Shown here: positions 8,264 to 16,341 of the stretch, in pieces
How positions within the stretch are numbered: position 1 is the first letter of the stretch
Layout of the letters: each line of letters begins with the position of its first letter
NCBI GenBank assembly: GCA_051414845.1
Contig: CP183313.1
Coordinates: 1,116,001 to 1,180,000 of the forward strand
Length of the DNA: 64,000 bases
Source: Simonsiella sp051414845
GTDB taxonomy: Bacteria > Pseudomonadota > Gammaproteobacteria > Burkholderiales > Neisseriaceae
Reading direction: 5' to 3'
Notes under the pieces: generated by a model
Databases searched by the model: none
Told to the model about the DNA's origin: nothing
What the model saw: the letters and a program-made list of their open reading frames with translations, nothing else
Translations under genes and position numbers: made by a program

Positions 8264-8278
8264 TTCAGGCAGCCTGAA
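8264..8278. repeat. Representative palindromic DNA uptake sequence
   Basis: TTCAGGCAGCCTGAA is shown here as one clean copy of the element scattered through the whole window. Its plus strand holds AGGCAGCCTGAA and its minus strand AGGCTGCCTGAA, each a known 12-base DUS dialect of Neisseriaceae, so a single copy presents both. Copies sit in nearly every intergenic gap, often as inverted pairs that act as terminators. They also occur inside genes, where they encode peptides such as GSLK, RLPE and LPEN. Variants with one changed base (AGGTAGCC, AGTCAGCC, AGACAGCC) also occur. Confidence 0.9.
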
Positions 8279-8288
8279 AGGAAAAATC

Positions 8289-8570
8289 ATGCTCCATTTA
8301 AGCCCCAAACAAAGAAAATGGTCGATGTACGGCAATGTTGTTTTGGCAATGATTTTATTGATTGTGCCGTTTTATCGTTATGAACGTTGGTATTTTGCCG
8401 TCATCATGTCGGGCTTGAATGGCGTATTGTGTTTCAGTATGGGTTTGGCGTTTTATTTTGCTAAAGATGAAAACCGATTGTCCCTGCAACAATGGCAATA
8501 TTTGGTGAAATGGATATTGGCAATGTTGATTATCACGAGTTTGGCGCAAGGGTTTTTACCGCGAAATTAG
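8289..8570 (+). CDS. Small membrane protein, unknown function
   Basis: A 93-residue protein with about three hydrophobic segments (near residues 13-27, 36-55 and 70-87) and a charged loop (YFAKDENRLSLQQWQ) between the second and third. It ends QGFLPRN, almost the same as the end of the protein at 9456-9743 (YQFLPRN), and both have a charged segment with conserved L-S before a final hydrophobic helix. I read them as diverged paralogues. It follows the GST gene by 28 bases with an uptake sequence between. Function unknown. Confidence 0.6.
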   Translation: MLHLSPKQRKWSMYGNVVLAMILLIVPFYRYERWYFAVIMSGLNGVLCFSMGLAFYFAKDENRLSLQQWQYLVKWILAMLIITSLAQGFLPRN

Positions 8571-8619
8571 GTTTCAGGCAGCCTGAAAACAAGTTCCAAA
8601 TAAATAAAAGGTAACCACA

Positions 8620-9002
8620 ATGTTGAAAATGACCACATCAGTACTGGCATTAAGTTGCCTATTGTGCGCTTGTATTACTCCCAGTAAACAGGTACACGAT
8701 ACCGATATTCCTCAAGCTTTTCAGGGCAAATGGATAGAGAATCGCTACCCATGTAGCGAATACGAGCAAGCCGATAATTATATGCACATTACGCCCAAAC
8801 AAATTATCCGTCATGAATTTGTGTGTGATGTGCGCCATGCCAAGCGTTCTGACAACGAGCTGACACTTGCCGCCAGCTTATCTTGTTCGGAAGAAGAGAA
8901 GAAACCGTTGATAATTTTGTACAAACTTTCAGTCTGCAAGACCATACGGGCAAAATGCTAAAAACCAATACTGGCTTGACATACCGCAAATGCAGCGCGT
9001 AG
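8620..9002 (+). pseudogene. Lipoprotein gene with a one-base frameshift
   Basis: It starts with a lipoprotein signal (MLKMTTSVLALSCLLCAC, lipidated Cys at 18) and a soluble domain containing GKWIENRYPCSEY. The frame as written ends at 8961 with an uncharacteristic tail. About 8885-8910, in a purine run, the other frame opens and gives a convincing C-terminus (DNFVQTFSLQDHTGK then GLTYRKCSA) to a stop at 9000-9002. Total length is 383 bases, one short of 128 codons, which fits a single-base deletion. The intact protein would be 127 residues with several Cys (possible disulfides). Mutation, phase variation or a sequencing error are all possible. Function unknown. Confidence 0.7.
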
Positions 9003-9070
9003 TGTGCATGATGTGTATCCTACACAAGAGCCACGATTTTCAGGCAGCCTGAAAGAAAGGCGAAACAACC

Positions 9071-9397
9071 ATGTTGAAAAAATTACGCGACAAAATCAAT
9101 CAAGATAAAGTTGAACCACTCACGCCTGAACGACAAAAATCGGTGTTGATATCGGCAGTCGTGATAAGCTTGTCTATTTCGCTGATTGCTGCAGGCAAAT
9201 GGCTAGATGGCGCGTTTACTGAAAGTATTTTCTTATTTGTCGGCATAATTATCTGCGTCAGTACCGCCATTTACGCTGCTGCCAACCACAAATTATCCGA
9301 TAAACAACGTCAGCGTTGGTACAACACCAATTTGATGATTGCCGCAATTTACGGATTGATTTATGTATTTCTGCAAATATTTGTACTGAAAAATTAG
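9071..9397 (+). CDS. Small membrane protein, unknown function
   Basis: A 108-residue protein with a charged N-terminus (KKLRDKINQDK), the stretch LTPERQKSV, and three hydrophobic segments at about 26-42, 52-70 and 88-104. HKLSDKQRQRW separates the second and third. The protein at 9456 has the same layout (LTPKEQKIM, then NLKLSEKQRW), so these are tandem paralogues. An AAGGCG-type ribosome site lies upstream and uptake sequences flank the gene. Not recognised as a named family. Confidence 0.6.
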   Translation: MLKKLRDKINQDKVEPLTPERQKSVLISAVVISLSISLIAAGKWLDGAFTESIFLFVGIIICVSTAIYAAANHKLSDKQRQRWYNTNLMIAAIYGLIYVFLQIFVLKN

Positions 9398-9455
9398 TTT
9401 CAGGCAGCCTGAAAATGTTGGCTTAAAAACCAACCTACAACAGAAAGAAAACATC

Positions 9456-9743
9456 ATGTTGCGCAAACCATTGAGAAATCTCACGCCCAAAGAACAAAAA
9501 ATCATGGGCTGGACAAGTTTTGCCGTTTGGTTGATTTTGACTGTTAATTTGTGGAATAAGTCGTACAGCAGCGCATTTAAAACTTGGGTAACCATCGGCA
9601 ATACAGCCGTATTTTTAACGATTGCAGTTTATGCGTTTGCCAATTTGAAATTATCAGAAAAACAACGATGGACTTGCATGATTGCTATGATTATTTTTGC
9701 ACTTTTAATCAATGGCATGTATCAGTTTTTGCCAAGAAATTAG
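9456..9743 (+). CDS. Small membrane protein, paralogue of 9071-9397
   Basis: A 95-residue protein with LTPKEQKIM at the N-terminus, three hydrophobic segments, NLKLSEKQRWT in the loop before the last one, and the C-terminus FLPRN. The first half matches the 9071 protein in layout and the C-terminus matches the 8289 protein. An uptake sequence follows, then gyrB 71 bases on. The run of three related small membrane proteins upstream of gyrB is unusual; no function can be named. Confidence 0.6.
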   Translation: MLRKPLRNLTPKEQKIMGWTSFAVWLILTVNLWNKSYSSAFKTWVTIGNTAVFLTIAVYAFANLKLSEKQRWTCMIAMIIFALLINGMYQFLPRN

Positions 9744-9814
9744 TTTTCAGGCAGCCTGAAAAAATATTCCTAAACAAAAAATTTTATTTTAATCAAACAG
9801 AAACAAAAAACATC

Positions 9815-12223
9815 ATGACCGAACAAATCCCCCAAAACACCCCCGAATACGGCGCAGACAGCATTCAAGTACTGGAAGGCTTGGAAGCCGTCCGCAAACG
9901 CCCTGGTATGTACATTGGCGACACCCAAGACGGCTCGGGCTTGCACCACATGGTGTTTGAAGTACTGGACAACGCCATTGACGAAGCACTCGCGGGCTAT
10001 TGCGACAACATCACGGTCGCCATCAACGCAGACGAATCCATTACCATTGAAGACAATGGGCGCGGCATTCCCACAGGCATTCACCCCAAAGAAGGGCGTT
10101 CCGCCGCCGAAGTGATTATGACGATTTTGCACGCAGGCGGTAAGTTTGATAACAACAGCTACAAAGTGTCGGGCGGTTTGCATGGCGTGGGCGTGTCGGT
10201 GGTGAATGCGCTTTCAGACTGGCTGAAACTGACGATTTGGCGCGAAGGCAAAGAACATTTTGTGGAATTCAAACGCGGCGAAACTATCGCACCGCTCAAA
10301 GTCGTAGGCGAATGTGCGCCCGACAAACACGGCACGCGCGTGCAATTTCTCGCCAGCGAAGAAACTTTTGGCACGGTGCAATACAAATTTGAAACGCTCG
10401 CCAAACGCATTCGTGAATTGTCCTTTTTAAACAATGGTGTAAAAATTGAATTGTTGGACAAACGCGACGGCAAAAGCGAAAATTTTGCTGAAAGCGGTGG
10501 CGTGGTTGGCTTTGTGCAATACACCACAGGCAGCAAAAAACCCCTACACGACAAAGTGTTTTACGCATTAGGCGAAAAAGACGGCATGACAGTAGAATGC
10601 GCCATGCAATGGAACGAAAGTTATCAAGAATTGGTGCAATGTTTTACCAACAACATTCCACAGCGCGATGGTGGCACACATTTAACCGCCCTGCGCCAAG
10701 TGATGACGCGTACCATCAATCAATACATTGAAGCCAACGAAATCGCCAAAAAAGCCAAAATTGACACGTCTGGCGATGACATGCGCGAAGGTTTGACCTG
10801 CATTTTGTCTGTGAAATTGCCCGACCCGAAATTCAGTTCGCAAACCAAAGACAAATTGGTGTCCAGCGAAATCGCGCCTGTTGTGAATGAAGTTTTGTCG
10901 CAAGCCCTGCACGATTTTCTGGAAGAAAATCCGAATGACGCGAAAATCATCTGCGGCAAAATTGTGGAAGCCGCCCGCGCCCGCGAAGCCGCCCGCAAAG
11001 CGCGTGAATTGACGCGCAGAAAAGGCGTAATGGACGGTTTGGGTTTACCCGGCAAATTGGCGGATTGTCAGGAAAAAGACCCTGCATTATCAGAGCTTTA
11101 TCTAGTGGAGGGCGATTCGGCAGGTGGTTCGGCAAAACAAGGGCGCGACCGCAAATTCCAAGCGATTTTGCCGCTCAAAGGCAAAATTTTGAACGTAGAA
11201 CGTGCGCGTTTTGAACGCATGTTGGCGAGTCAGGAAGTGGCGACGCTGATTACCGCGCTCGGCACGTCCATCGGCAAAGAAGAGTTTAATCTGGAAAAAT
11301 TGCGCTACCACCGCATCATCATCATGACCGACGCGGACGTGGATGGGGCGCACATTCGCACGCTGCTGCTGACGTTTTTCTATCGCCAAATGCCTGAATT
11401 GATTGAGCGCGGTTATGTCTATATCGCGCAGCCGCCGCTTTACAAGGCGAAACACGGCAAAACGGAACGCTACCTGAAAGACGAACAGGAAAAAGATGAA
11501 TTTTTACTGGGACTTGCGGTAGATAAAGCGCAACTGATTTCAGGTAGCCGTACAATTGAAGGCGCGGAATTAGAGAAAATGGCAAAACAATTTTTGCGCG
11601 CGCGCAACACGATTGTGGAAGAAAGTCGTGTGATTGACGCGGCGGTGTTACGCGCCTTGATTGATGTGCAAGCGATTGATTTATCAAATGAAACGAATGC
11701 GAAACAGGCAATTGAATCGCTTTCAGGCAGCCTGCATAATCAGGAAATTGCACTGGAATACGTTTCAGGCAGCGAGGGCGGACATTTCATTAAAATCACC
11801 CGCCAATTACACGGCAATGTGGCAATTTCGTATCTTGACCAAAAATTTGTGGACAGCAAGGCGTATCAAATTTTGCTGAAAACCGGGGAGCAGCAGCGCG
11901 GTTTAATTGGCGCGGACGTTGTGGATTTGCGTAAAGGCGATGACGTGCAACACGTTGATTCGTTTGAAAAAGCCTTAGATATTTTGTTGAACGCGGCGCA
12001 AAAAGGCATGATGATTCAGCGATACAAAGGTTTGGGCGAGATGAATCCCGAGCAGCTTTGGGAAACGACGATGGACCCGAGTGTTCGCCGTTTGTTGAAA
12101 GTGCGGATTGAAGACGCGATTGCGGCGGACGAGACGTTTGTTACATTGATGGGCGATGAAGTGGAACCGCGCAGAGCATTCATTGAACAAAATGCACTTG
12201 TTGCACAAAATATTGATATTTAA
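9815..12223 (+). CDS. gyrB: DNA gyrase subunit B
   Basis: An 802-residue type II topoisomerase subunit. The GHKL ATPase domain lies at the N-terminus (VRKRPGMYIG, EVLDNAIDEALAG, ENGRGIP-type motif read here as EDNGRGIP, GGLHGVGVSVVNALS). The TOPRIM domain has EGDSAGGSA and DADVDGAHI, and the GyrB C-terminal region is present (QRYKGLGEMNPEQLWETTM). With GyrA it introduces negative supercoils using ATP. The start MTEQIPQNTPEYGADSIQVLEGLEAVRKRPG is chosen by family N-terminus; the open frame to 9584 overlaps the previous gene. An inserted segment with an uptake sequence encodes SGSLHNQE. GyrB placement near a possible origin is common in bacteria. Confidence 0.97.
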   Translation: MTEQIPQNTPEYGADSIQVLEGLEAVRKRPGMYIGDTQDGSGLHHMVFEVLDNAIDEALAGYCDNITVAINADESITIEDNGRGIPTGIHPKEGRSAAEVIMTILHAGGKFDNNSYKVSGGLHGVGVSVVNALSDWLKLTIWREGKEHFVEFKRGETIAPLKVVGECAPDKHGTRVQFLASEETFGTVQYKFETLAKRIRELSFLNNGVKIELLDKRDGKSENFAESGGVVGFVQYTTGSKKPLHDKVFYALGEKDGMTVECAMQWNESYQELVQCFTNNIPQRDGGTHLTALRQVMTRTINQYIEANEIAKKAKIDTSGDDMREGLTCILSVKLPDPKFSSQTKDKLVSSEIAPVVNEVLSQALHDFLEENPNDAKIICGKIVEAARAREAARKARELTRRKGVMDGLGLPGKLADCQEKDPALSELYLVEGDSAGGSAKQGRDRKFQAILPLKGKILNVERARFERMLASQEVATLITALGTSIGKEEFNLEKLRYHRIIIMTDADVDGAHIRTLLLTFFYRQMPELIERGYVYIAQPPLYKAKHGKTERYLKDEQEKDEFLLGLAVDKAQLISGSRTIEGAELEKMAKQFLRARNTIVEESRVIDAAVLRALIDVQAIDLSNETNAKQAIESLSGSLHNQEIALEYVSGSEGGHFIKITRQLHGNVAISYLDQKFVDSKAYQILLKTGEQQRGLIGADVVDLRKGDDVQHVDSFEKALDILLNAAQKGMMIQRYKGLGEMNPEQLWETTMDPSVRRLLKVRIEDAIAADETFVTLMGDEVEPRRAFIEQNALVAQNIDI

Positions 12224-12244
12224 TTAAATTATGCAAATAAAAAG

Positions 12245-12279
12245 GCTGCCTGAAAATTCGGATTGAGTTTTCAGGCAGC
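12245..12279 (+). terminator. DUS-pair hairpin after gyrB
   Basis: GCTGCCTGAAAA (12245-12256) pairs perfectly with TTTTCAGGCAGC (12268-12279) around an 11-base loop, 22 bases after the gyrB stop. There is no T run, but the stem is strong. Confidence 0.6.
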
Positions 12280-12288
12280 ATCTACGTA

Positions 12289-12310
12289 GGTTGGATTCTT
12301 GAATCCGACC
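12289..12310. repeat. Small palindrome of the GTCGGATTC type
   Basis: GGTTGGATTC and GAATCCGACC form a 10-bp inverted repeat around TT. It belongs to the same family as the palindromes near 54125-54337 and lies at the left side of the IS110 remnant. The stretch from 12311 to 12471 holds no gene that I can see. Confidence 0.6.
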
Positions 12311-12471
12311 TTGTATATTAAAACCCAAGTATCATAGCAACAACCCCAGCCTATCTGCCACTCGTATCCGACCAAGAGCCAAGTTATTTAAACCCACACT
12401 CGTTTCGTAGCTCAGAGAGCAGATAAGCACCATCAACACAACCGAACAGTTGCCAGACAACACACAACCGA

Positions 12472-13420
12472 ATGCAAGGCAGGTTTATGGTGAGTACCGA
12501 TACTAAAAACCACGCAGGCATTGACATCGCCAAACGAAATTTCGTCATTGGCACTTCATCTTTATCTAAAACAAAAACCGAAACCAGCAACGAAAAAGGT
12601 TTCGTCCACACTATTGAATACCTGAACAAACACAAGGTTCAATTAGTCGTACTGGAAAGCACAGGTGGTTTGGAAGTGCCTTTGACAAAAGCCATTCATC
12701 GCTCATCATCGCCAATCCGCGTCAAACACATCAGTTTGCTCAATCGCAATCACTGACCAAAACCGATGCCGCAGATGCCAAAATGCTCGCGTTTTACGCC
12801 CAAATGATGGCGCAACGCACCGATTTGAAAACCATGCTCTACACACCACCTAGCGAAGCCGAAGAAGTATTGGATACGCTGGTCAATCGCCGCAATCAGC
12901 TAGTACAAATGCGTTCTGCCGAGAAGAACCGTTTGCACCAAGTGCATGAAACGCAAGTTGAAAGTGTAGAAAAGCTGATTGAGCATTTAAGCGATTTAAT
13001 CGCCGATTTGGAACGCCAAATTGACGACTATACCCATACGCATTTTTCTGACCAAACCGAAACCATCAGCCAAATTAAAGGCGTTGGTTCAACCACAACA
13101 GCGACACTGATTGCGATGCTGCCTGAATTGGGTAAAGTATCACACAAACAAATCGCCAGTTTGGTGGGTGTTGCACACACCCGAAAGAAAGTGGCACAAT
13201 GAAATTCAAAAGTCATTGCTTTGGTGGTTGTTCTGTGGTACGTAAAACGTTATACATGACTGCAATGGTTGCGGCACGATATGAACCGTGCATTAAGGCG
13301 TTTTACGATTGTCTGCGTGTGAAAGGCAAAGCTGCCAAAGTGGCGATTAATGCGTGTATGCGTAAATTGCTGACGATTTTAAACGCGATAATGCGTGATA
13401 AGTTTAAGTCTTTAGCTTAG
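12472..13420 (+). mobile_element. Decayed IS110-family insertion sequence (transposase pseudogene)
   Basis: Three pieces in different frames add up to one IS110-type transposase. 12472 to about 12700 gives the DEDD-type N-terminal domain (GIDIAKRNFVIG, VLESTGG). The second frame begins near 12702 (LIIANPRQ, then KTDAADAKMLA) and runs to 13202 with a coiled middle and the C-terminal motif IKGVGSTTTATLIAMLPELG. The third, 13199-13420, gives VVRKTLYMTAMVA, the conserved C-terminal end. Two frameshifts, near 12700 and 13190, disable it. IS110 elements lack classical terminal inverted repeats, so the outer ends cannot be set exactly. It is inserted between gyrB and pyrG. Confidence 0.85.
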
Positions 13421-13528
13421 CTTGTTTTTTACCAGTTTTGGTATTTTTGCCCGACGGGGTTGAAAATACAGTTGCTACGAATTTTAGCTACGTTGAACTA
13501 CGTTTCAGGTAGCCTGAAACCGCCAAAT

Positions 13529-13547
13529 GTCGGCTTGGAAAGCCGAC
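13529..13547. repeat. Small palindrome GTCGGCTT / AAGCCGAC
   Basis: A perfect 8-bp inverted repeat around three bases, followed by CTAC, in the gap between the IS110 remnant and pyrG. It resembles the palindromes at 12289, 54127 and 63516 in starting with GTCGG and ending with CCGACCTA. Confidence 0.5.
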
Positions 13548-13574
13548 CTACGTCATCATCTTTTTTCGTGTACA

Positions 13575-13623
13575 AAAATAGGCTGCCTGAAAACGAATTT
13601 TCCATTTTTAGGCAGCCTATTTT
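13575..13623 (-). terminator. Terminator of pyrG
   Basis: AAAATAGGCTGCCT...AAAA (13575-13593) pairs with the complementary arm 13605-13623 over 19 positions, including one G-T pair. It lies 10 bases after the pyrG stop on the minus strand and is A/T-flanked on both sides, so it may work in both directions. Confidence 0.75.
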
Positions 13624-13633
13624 ATTGATTAAA

Positions 13634-15259
13634 TTAATCTTTATGTTGCAACGCTGCTTTCACAAACGCCTCAAACAATTTATGCCCACGACGCGGATTA
13701 GACGTAAATTCAGGGTGGAATTGACACGCGAAGAACCATGGATGGTCAGCAATTTCAATCGTTTCCACCAAACGCTCGCGCCCAGACGACACGCCGCCAA
13801 TCGTCAAACCAGCCGCTTCCAACTGTGGCACATAATTGTTGTTCACTTCGTAGCGGTGGCGATGGCGTTCACGAATCGTGTTCACACCGTAAATTTTCGC
13901 CGCCAAGCTGTTCGGTTTCAGCTCGACTTCTTGTGCGCCCAAACGCATTGTGCCACCCAAATCGGCGTTTTCATCACGCATTTCCACGCTGCCGTCTGCC
14001 GTTTGCCATTCGTCAATCAGCGCAATCACAGGGTGTTTTGCTGCAGGGTCAAACTCGGTAGAAGTCGCGCCCTCCAAGCCCGCCACATCACGCGCATATT
14101 CAATCAGAGCAATTTGCATGCCTAAACAAATGCCTAAATACGGCACTTTGTTTTCACGCGCAAATTTGGCGGCGGCGATTTTGCCTTCCACGCCACGCGA
14201 ACCAAATCCACCGGGTACGAGAATCGCGTCAAAATCTTTCAGGCAGCCTATGCCGTCTTTTTCAATATTTTCGCTGTCAATATAAGTAATATTGACATCG
14301 GTTTGCGTGTGCATGCCAGCGTGTTTTAAGGCTTCGGATAAGGATTTATACGCCTCCGTCAAATCCACATATTTGCCGACCATCGCAATGTTCACTTTGT
14401 GCTGCGGATTGTTAATCGCGTGCACAATTTTCTTCCATTCGGTCAAATCCGCTTCTTGCACGTTTAATTGCAACTGCTCGCAAATAATTTTGTCAATGCC
14501 TTGATTGTGCAACATCTCTGGGATTTCATAAATGCTGCCTGCATCGTAACTGCCGACTACGGCGCGTTCTTCCACATTACAGAACAACGCGATTTTGCGA
14601 CGTTCGTCATCGGGCAACAATCTGTCCATGCGACAAATCAAAATGTCGGGTTGCAAGCCAATGCTCAACATTTCTTTGACCGTGTGTTGCGTGGGTTTTG
14701 TTTTGATTTCGCCCGCCGCCGCGATGTACGGCACATAGCTCAAATGCACAAACAATGTGTTGGCGCGACCCAATTGGCTACGCATTTGGCGAATCGCTTC
14801 CAAAAATGGCAAAGATTCAATATCGCCCACTGTGCCGCCAATTTCTACGATGGCAACGTCTTTGCCTGTTGCGCCATCGTGAATGCGGCGTTTGATTTCG
14901 TCTGTAATATGCGGAATGACTTGCACCGTGCCACCCAAATAATCGCCGCGCCGCTCTTTGGCAATTACGTTTTCATACACTTGCCCTGTGGAAAAGCTGT
15001 TTTTGCGCGACATGGTGGCGTTGATGAAACGCTCGTAATGCCCCAAATCCAAATCCGTTTCCGCGCCGTCATCGGTTACGAACACTTCGCCGTGTTGAAA
15101 TGGACTCATCGTACCGGGGTCTACGTTAATGTAAGGGTCGAGTTTAAGCATGGTTACATTTAAACCACGCGATTCCAAGATAGCCGCAATAGAAGCGGCG
15201 GCAATGCCTTTACCGAGTGAGGAGACAACGCCGCCAGTTACGAAAATAAATTTTGTCAT
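13634..15259 (-). CDS. pyrG: CTP synthase
   Basis: A 541-residue enzyme converting UTP to CTP with glutamine and ATP. The N-terminal synthetase domain opens TKFIFVTGGVVSSLGKG and contains EIGGTVGDIES. The C-terminal class I glutamine amidotransferase domain has GGFGSRG, the nucleophile motif GICLGMQ near residue 380, and the HPE motif of the catalytic triad (FHPEF) near the end. Length is standard. It is preceded on the same strand by cysE with a DUS-type hairpin between, so it is probably transcribed separately. Confidence 0.97.
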   Translation of the reverse strand: MTKFIFVTGGVVSSLGKGIAAASIAAILESRGLNVTMLKLDPYINVDPGTMSPFQHGEVFVTDDGAETDLDLGHYERFINATMSRKNSFSTGQVYENVIAKERRGDYLGGTVQVIPHITDEIKRRIHDGATGKDVAIVEIGGTVGDIESLPFLEAIRQMRSQLGRANTLFVHLSYVPYIAAAGEIKTKPTQHTVKEMLSIGLQPDILICRMDRLLPDDERRKIALFCNVEERAVVGSYDAGSIYEIPEMLHNQGIDKIICEQLQLNVQEADLTEWKKIVHAINNPQHKVNIAMVGKYVDLTEAYKSLSEALKHAGMHTQTDVNITYIDSENIEKDGIGCLKDFDAILVPGGFGSRGVEGKIAAAKFARENKVPYLGICLGMQIALIEYARDVAGLEGATSTEFDPAAKHPVIALIDEWQTADGSVEMRDENADLGGTMRLGAQEVELKPNSLAAKIYGVNTIRERHRHRYEVNNNYVPQLEAAGLTIGGVSSGRERLVETIEIADHPWFFACQFHPEFTSNPRRGHKLFEAFVKAALQHKD

Positions 15260-15318
15260 GATGAAACACCTGAATTGGAATGCGCGATTTTAACGCAAAA
15301 TCAAATGAAATAAAAGCG

Positions 15319-15393
15319 TTCAGGCTGTCTGAAAAATATGCGCTTTTTGTTTTCAGTCAGCCTGAAAAACTAAGCCTTTCAGGCTGACTGAAA
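15319..15393 (-). terminator. Cluster of variant uptake sequences forming hairpins after cysE
   Basis: Three variant copies lie in 75 bases: AGGCTGTCTGAA (about 15321), AGTCAGCCTGAA (15355) and AGGCTGACTGAA (15381). The last two form a perfect 17-bp inverted repeat, TTTCAGTCAGCCTGAAA at 15351-15367 and its complement at 15377-15393, with a 9-base loop. The first can instead pair with the second with one mismatch. This is a likely terminator after cysE. Confidence 0.6.
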
Positions 15394-15403
15394 ATATAAC
15401 ACC

Positions 15404-16204
15404 TTAAATTATAAACACATAATCATCGCCATTGAGCGATTGGTCCATATCATCCGCAGGAATATTTTTAGACATGCCCACTACTTTCGCAGGCACGCCC
15501 ACCACCGTCGTTTGCGGTTCCACATCGCGCACCACCACACTGCCCGCGCCGATTTTCGCGCAATGCCCAATGCGAATATTGCCCAACACCGATGCATTCG
15601 CCCCAATCATCACCCCATCGCCTACTTTCGGATGACGGTCGCCACTTTCCTTGCCCGAGCCGCCCAAAGTTACGCCGTGCAACAGCGAAATATCGTTGCC
15701 TAACACCGCTGTTTCGCCAATCACAATGCCCGTACCGTGGTCAAACATAATCCCCTGCCCAAATTTCGCCGCTGGATGAATGTCCACGCCAAACACTTCG
15801 CTGGCACGGTTTTGCAGAAAATACGCCAGCGTTTTACGCCCCGTGTTGTACAAAAAATGGTTAATGCGGTGCGACTGAATCGCGTGAAAACCCTTGAAAT
15901 ACAACAGCGGCAAAGTATATTGGTCGCAAGCAGGGTCGCGCTCGTAACACGCAGCAATATCCGCTTCCACTGCCGCGGTAATGTCAGGATTGTCTTCCAA
16001 AACATGGGTAAACATCTCATACAGCGCGCGCTCGTCCATCGTGCTACCCGACAATTTGCTCGACAAATGAAACGCCAACACACGCGCCAAACTCTCATGG
16101 CGCAACACCGTCAAATGCAAAAAACTCGCCAACAAAGGCTCTTCATGCACCGCCGCCTCTGCTTCCGCGCGTATGGTTTGCCACATATCAAAATTTGGTT
16201 TCAT
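15404..16204 (-). CDS. cysE: Serine O-acetyltransferase
   Basis: A 266-residue hexapeptide-repeat acetyltransferase making O-acetylserine from serine and acetyl-CoA, the first step of cysteine synthesis. An N-terminal helical domain (about 1-140) is followed by the left-handed beta-helix with DIHPAAKFGQG, DHGTGIVIGET, HGVTLGGSGK and RHPKVGDGVMIGA. The His and Asp of these motifs are the active-site residues. The C-terminal tail ends in hydrophobic YVFII; in this family the tail ending in Ile takes part in cysteine synthase binding. Upstream is rph on the same strand. Confidence 0.95.
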   Translation of the reverse strand: MKPNFDMWQTIRAEAEAAVHEEPLLASFLHLTVLRHESLARVLAFHLSSKLSGSTMDERALYEMFTHVLEDNPDITAAVEADIAACYERDPACDQYTLPLLYFKGFHAIQSHRINHFLYNTGRKTLAYFLQNRASEVFGVDIHPAAKFGQGIMFDHGTGIVIGETAVLGNDISLLHGVTLGGSGKESGDRHPKVGDGVMIGANASVLGNIRIGHCAKIGAGSVVVRDVEPQTTVVGVPAKVVGMSKNIPADDMDQSLNGDDYVFII

Positions 16205-16290
16205 AGAGTTTCCTTTTTTTAAGGCAGCATGAATGTTTCAGGCTGCCTGAAAGCTATTTATTCTATTGATTCGCCGAATAATTTTCAGTT

Positions 16291-16341
16291 TGCGCACATC
16301 GGTTAGCCGAATCAAAGCTTTTAAACAATGGCAGCCTGAAA
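16291..16341. repeat. DUS-linked repeated segment, copy 2
   Basis: It matches 3457-3507 closely (TGCGCACATCGG start, AATGGCAGCCTGAAA end). It overlaps the last codons of rph, so the end of RNase PH (QAAIV) is encoded inside the repeat. Confidence 0.5.

Noticed and set aside
8264..8278. Dense short palindromes as a CRISPR array
   Set aside because: Spacing is irregular and gene-sized, there are no uniform spacers and no cas genes; they are uptake sequences.
9584..9814. N-terminal extension of gyrB from 9584
   Set aside because: It overlaps the preceding membrane-protein gene and lacks similarity to GyrB; the conserved N-terminus starts at 9815.
12384..12635. Minus-strand frame overlapping the IS110 remnant
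   Set aside because: Overlaps the transposase coding strand and shows no recognisable domain.
13738..15163. Long open frames on the plus strand antisense to pyrG (for example 14468-15163)
   Set aside because: They mirror a fully conserved gene on the other strand, contain no family motif and have unnatural composition; they are shadows.
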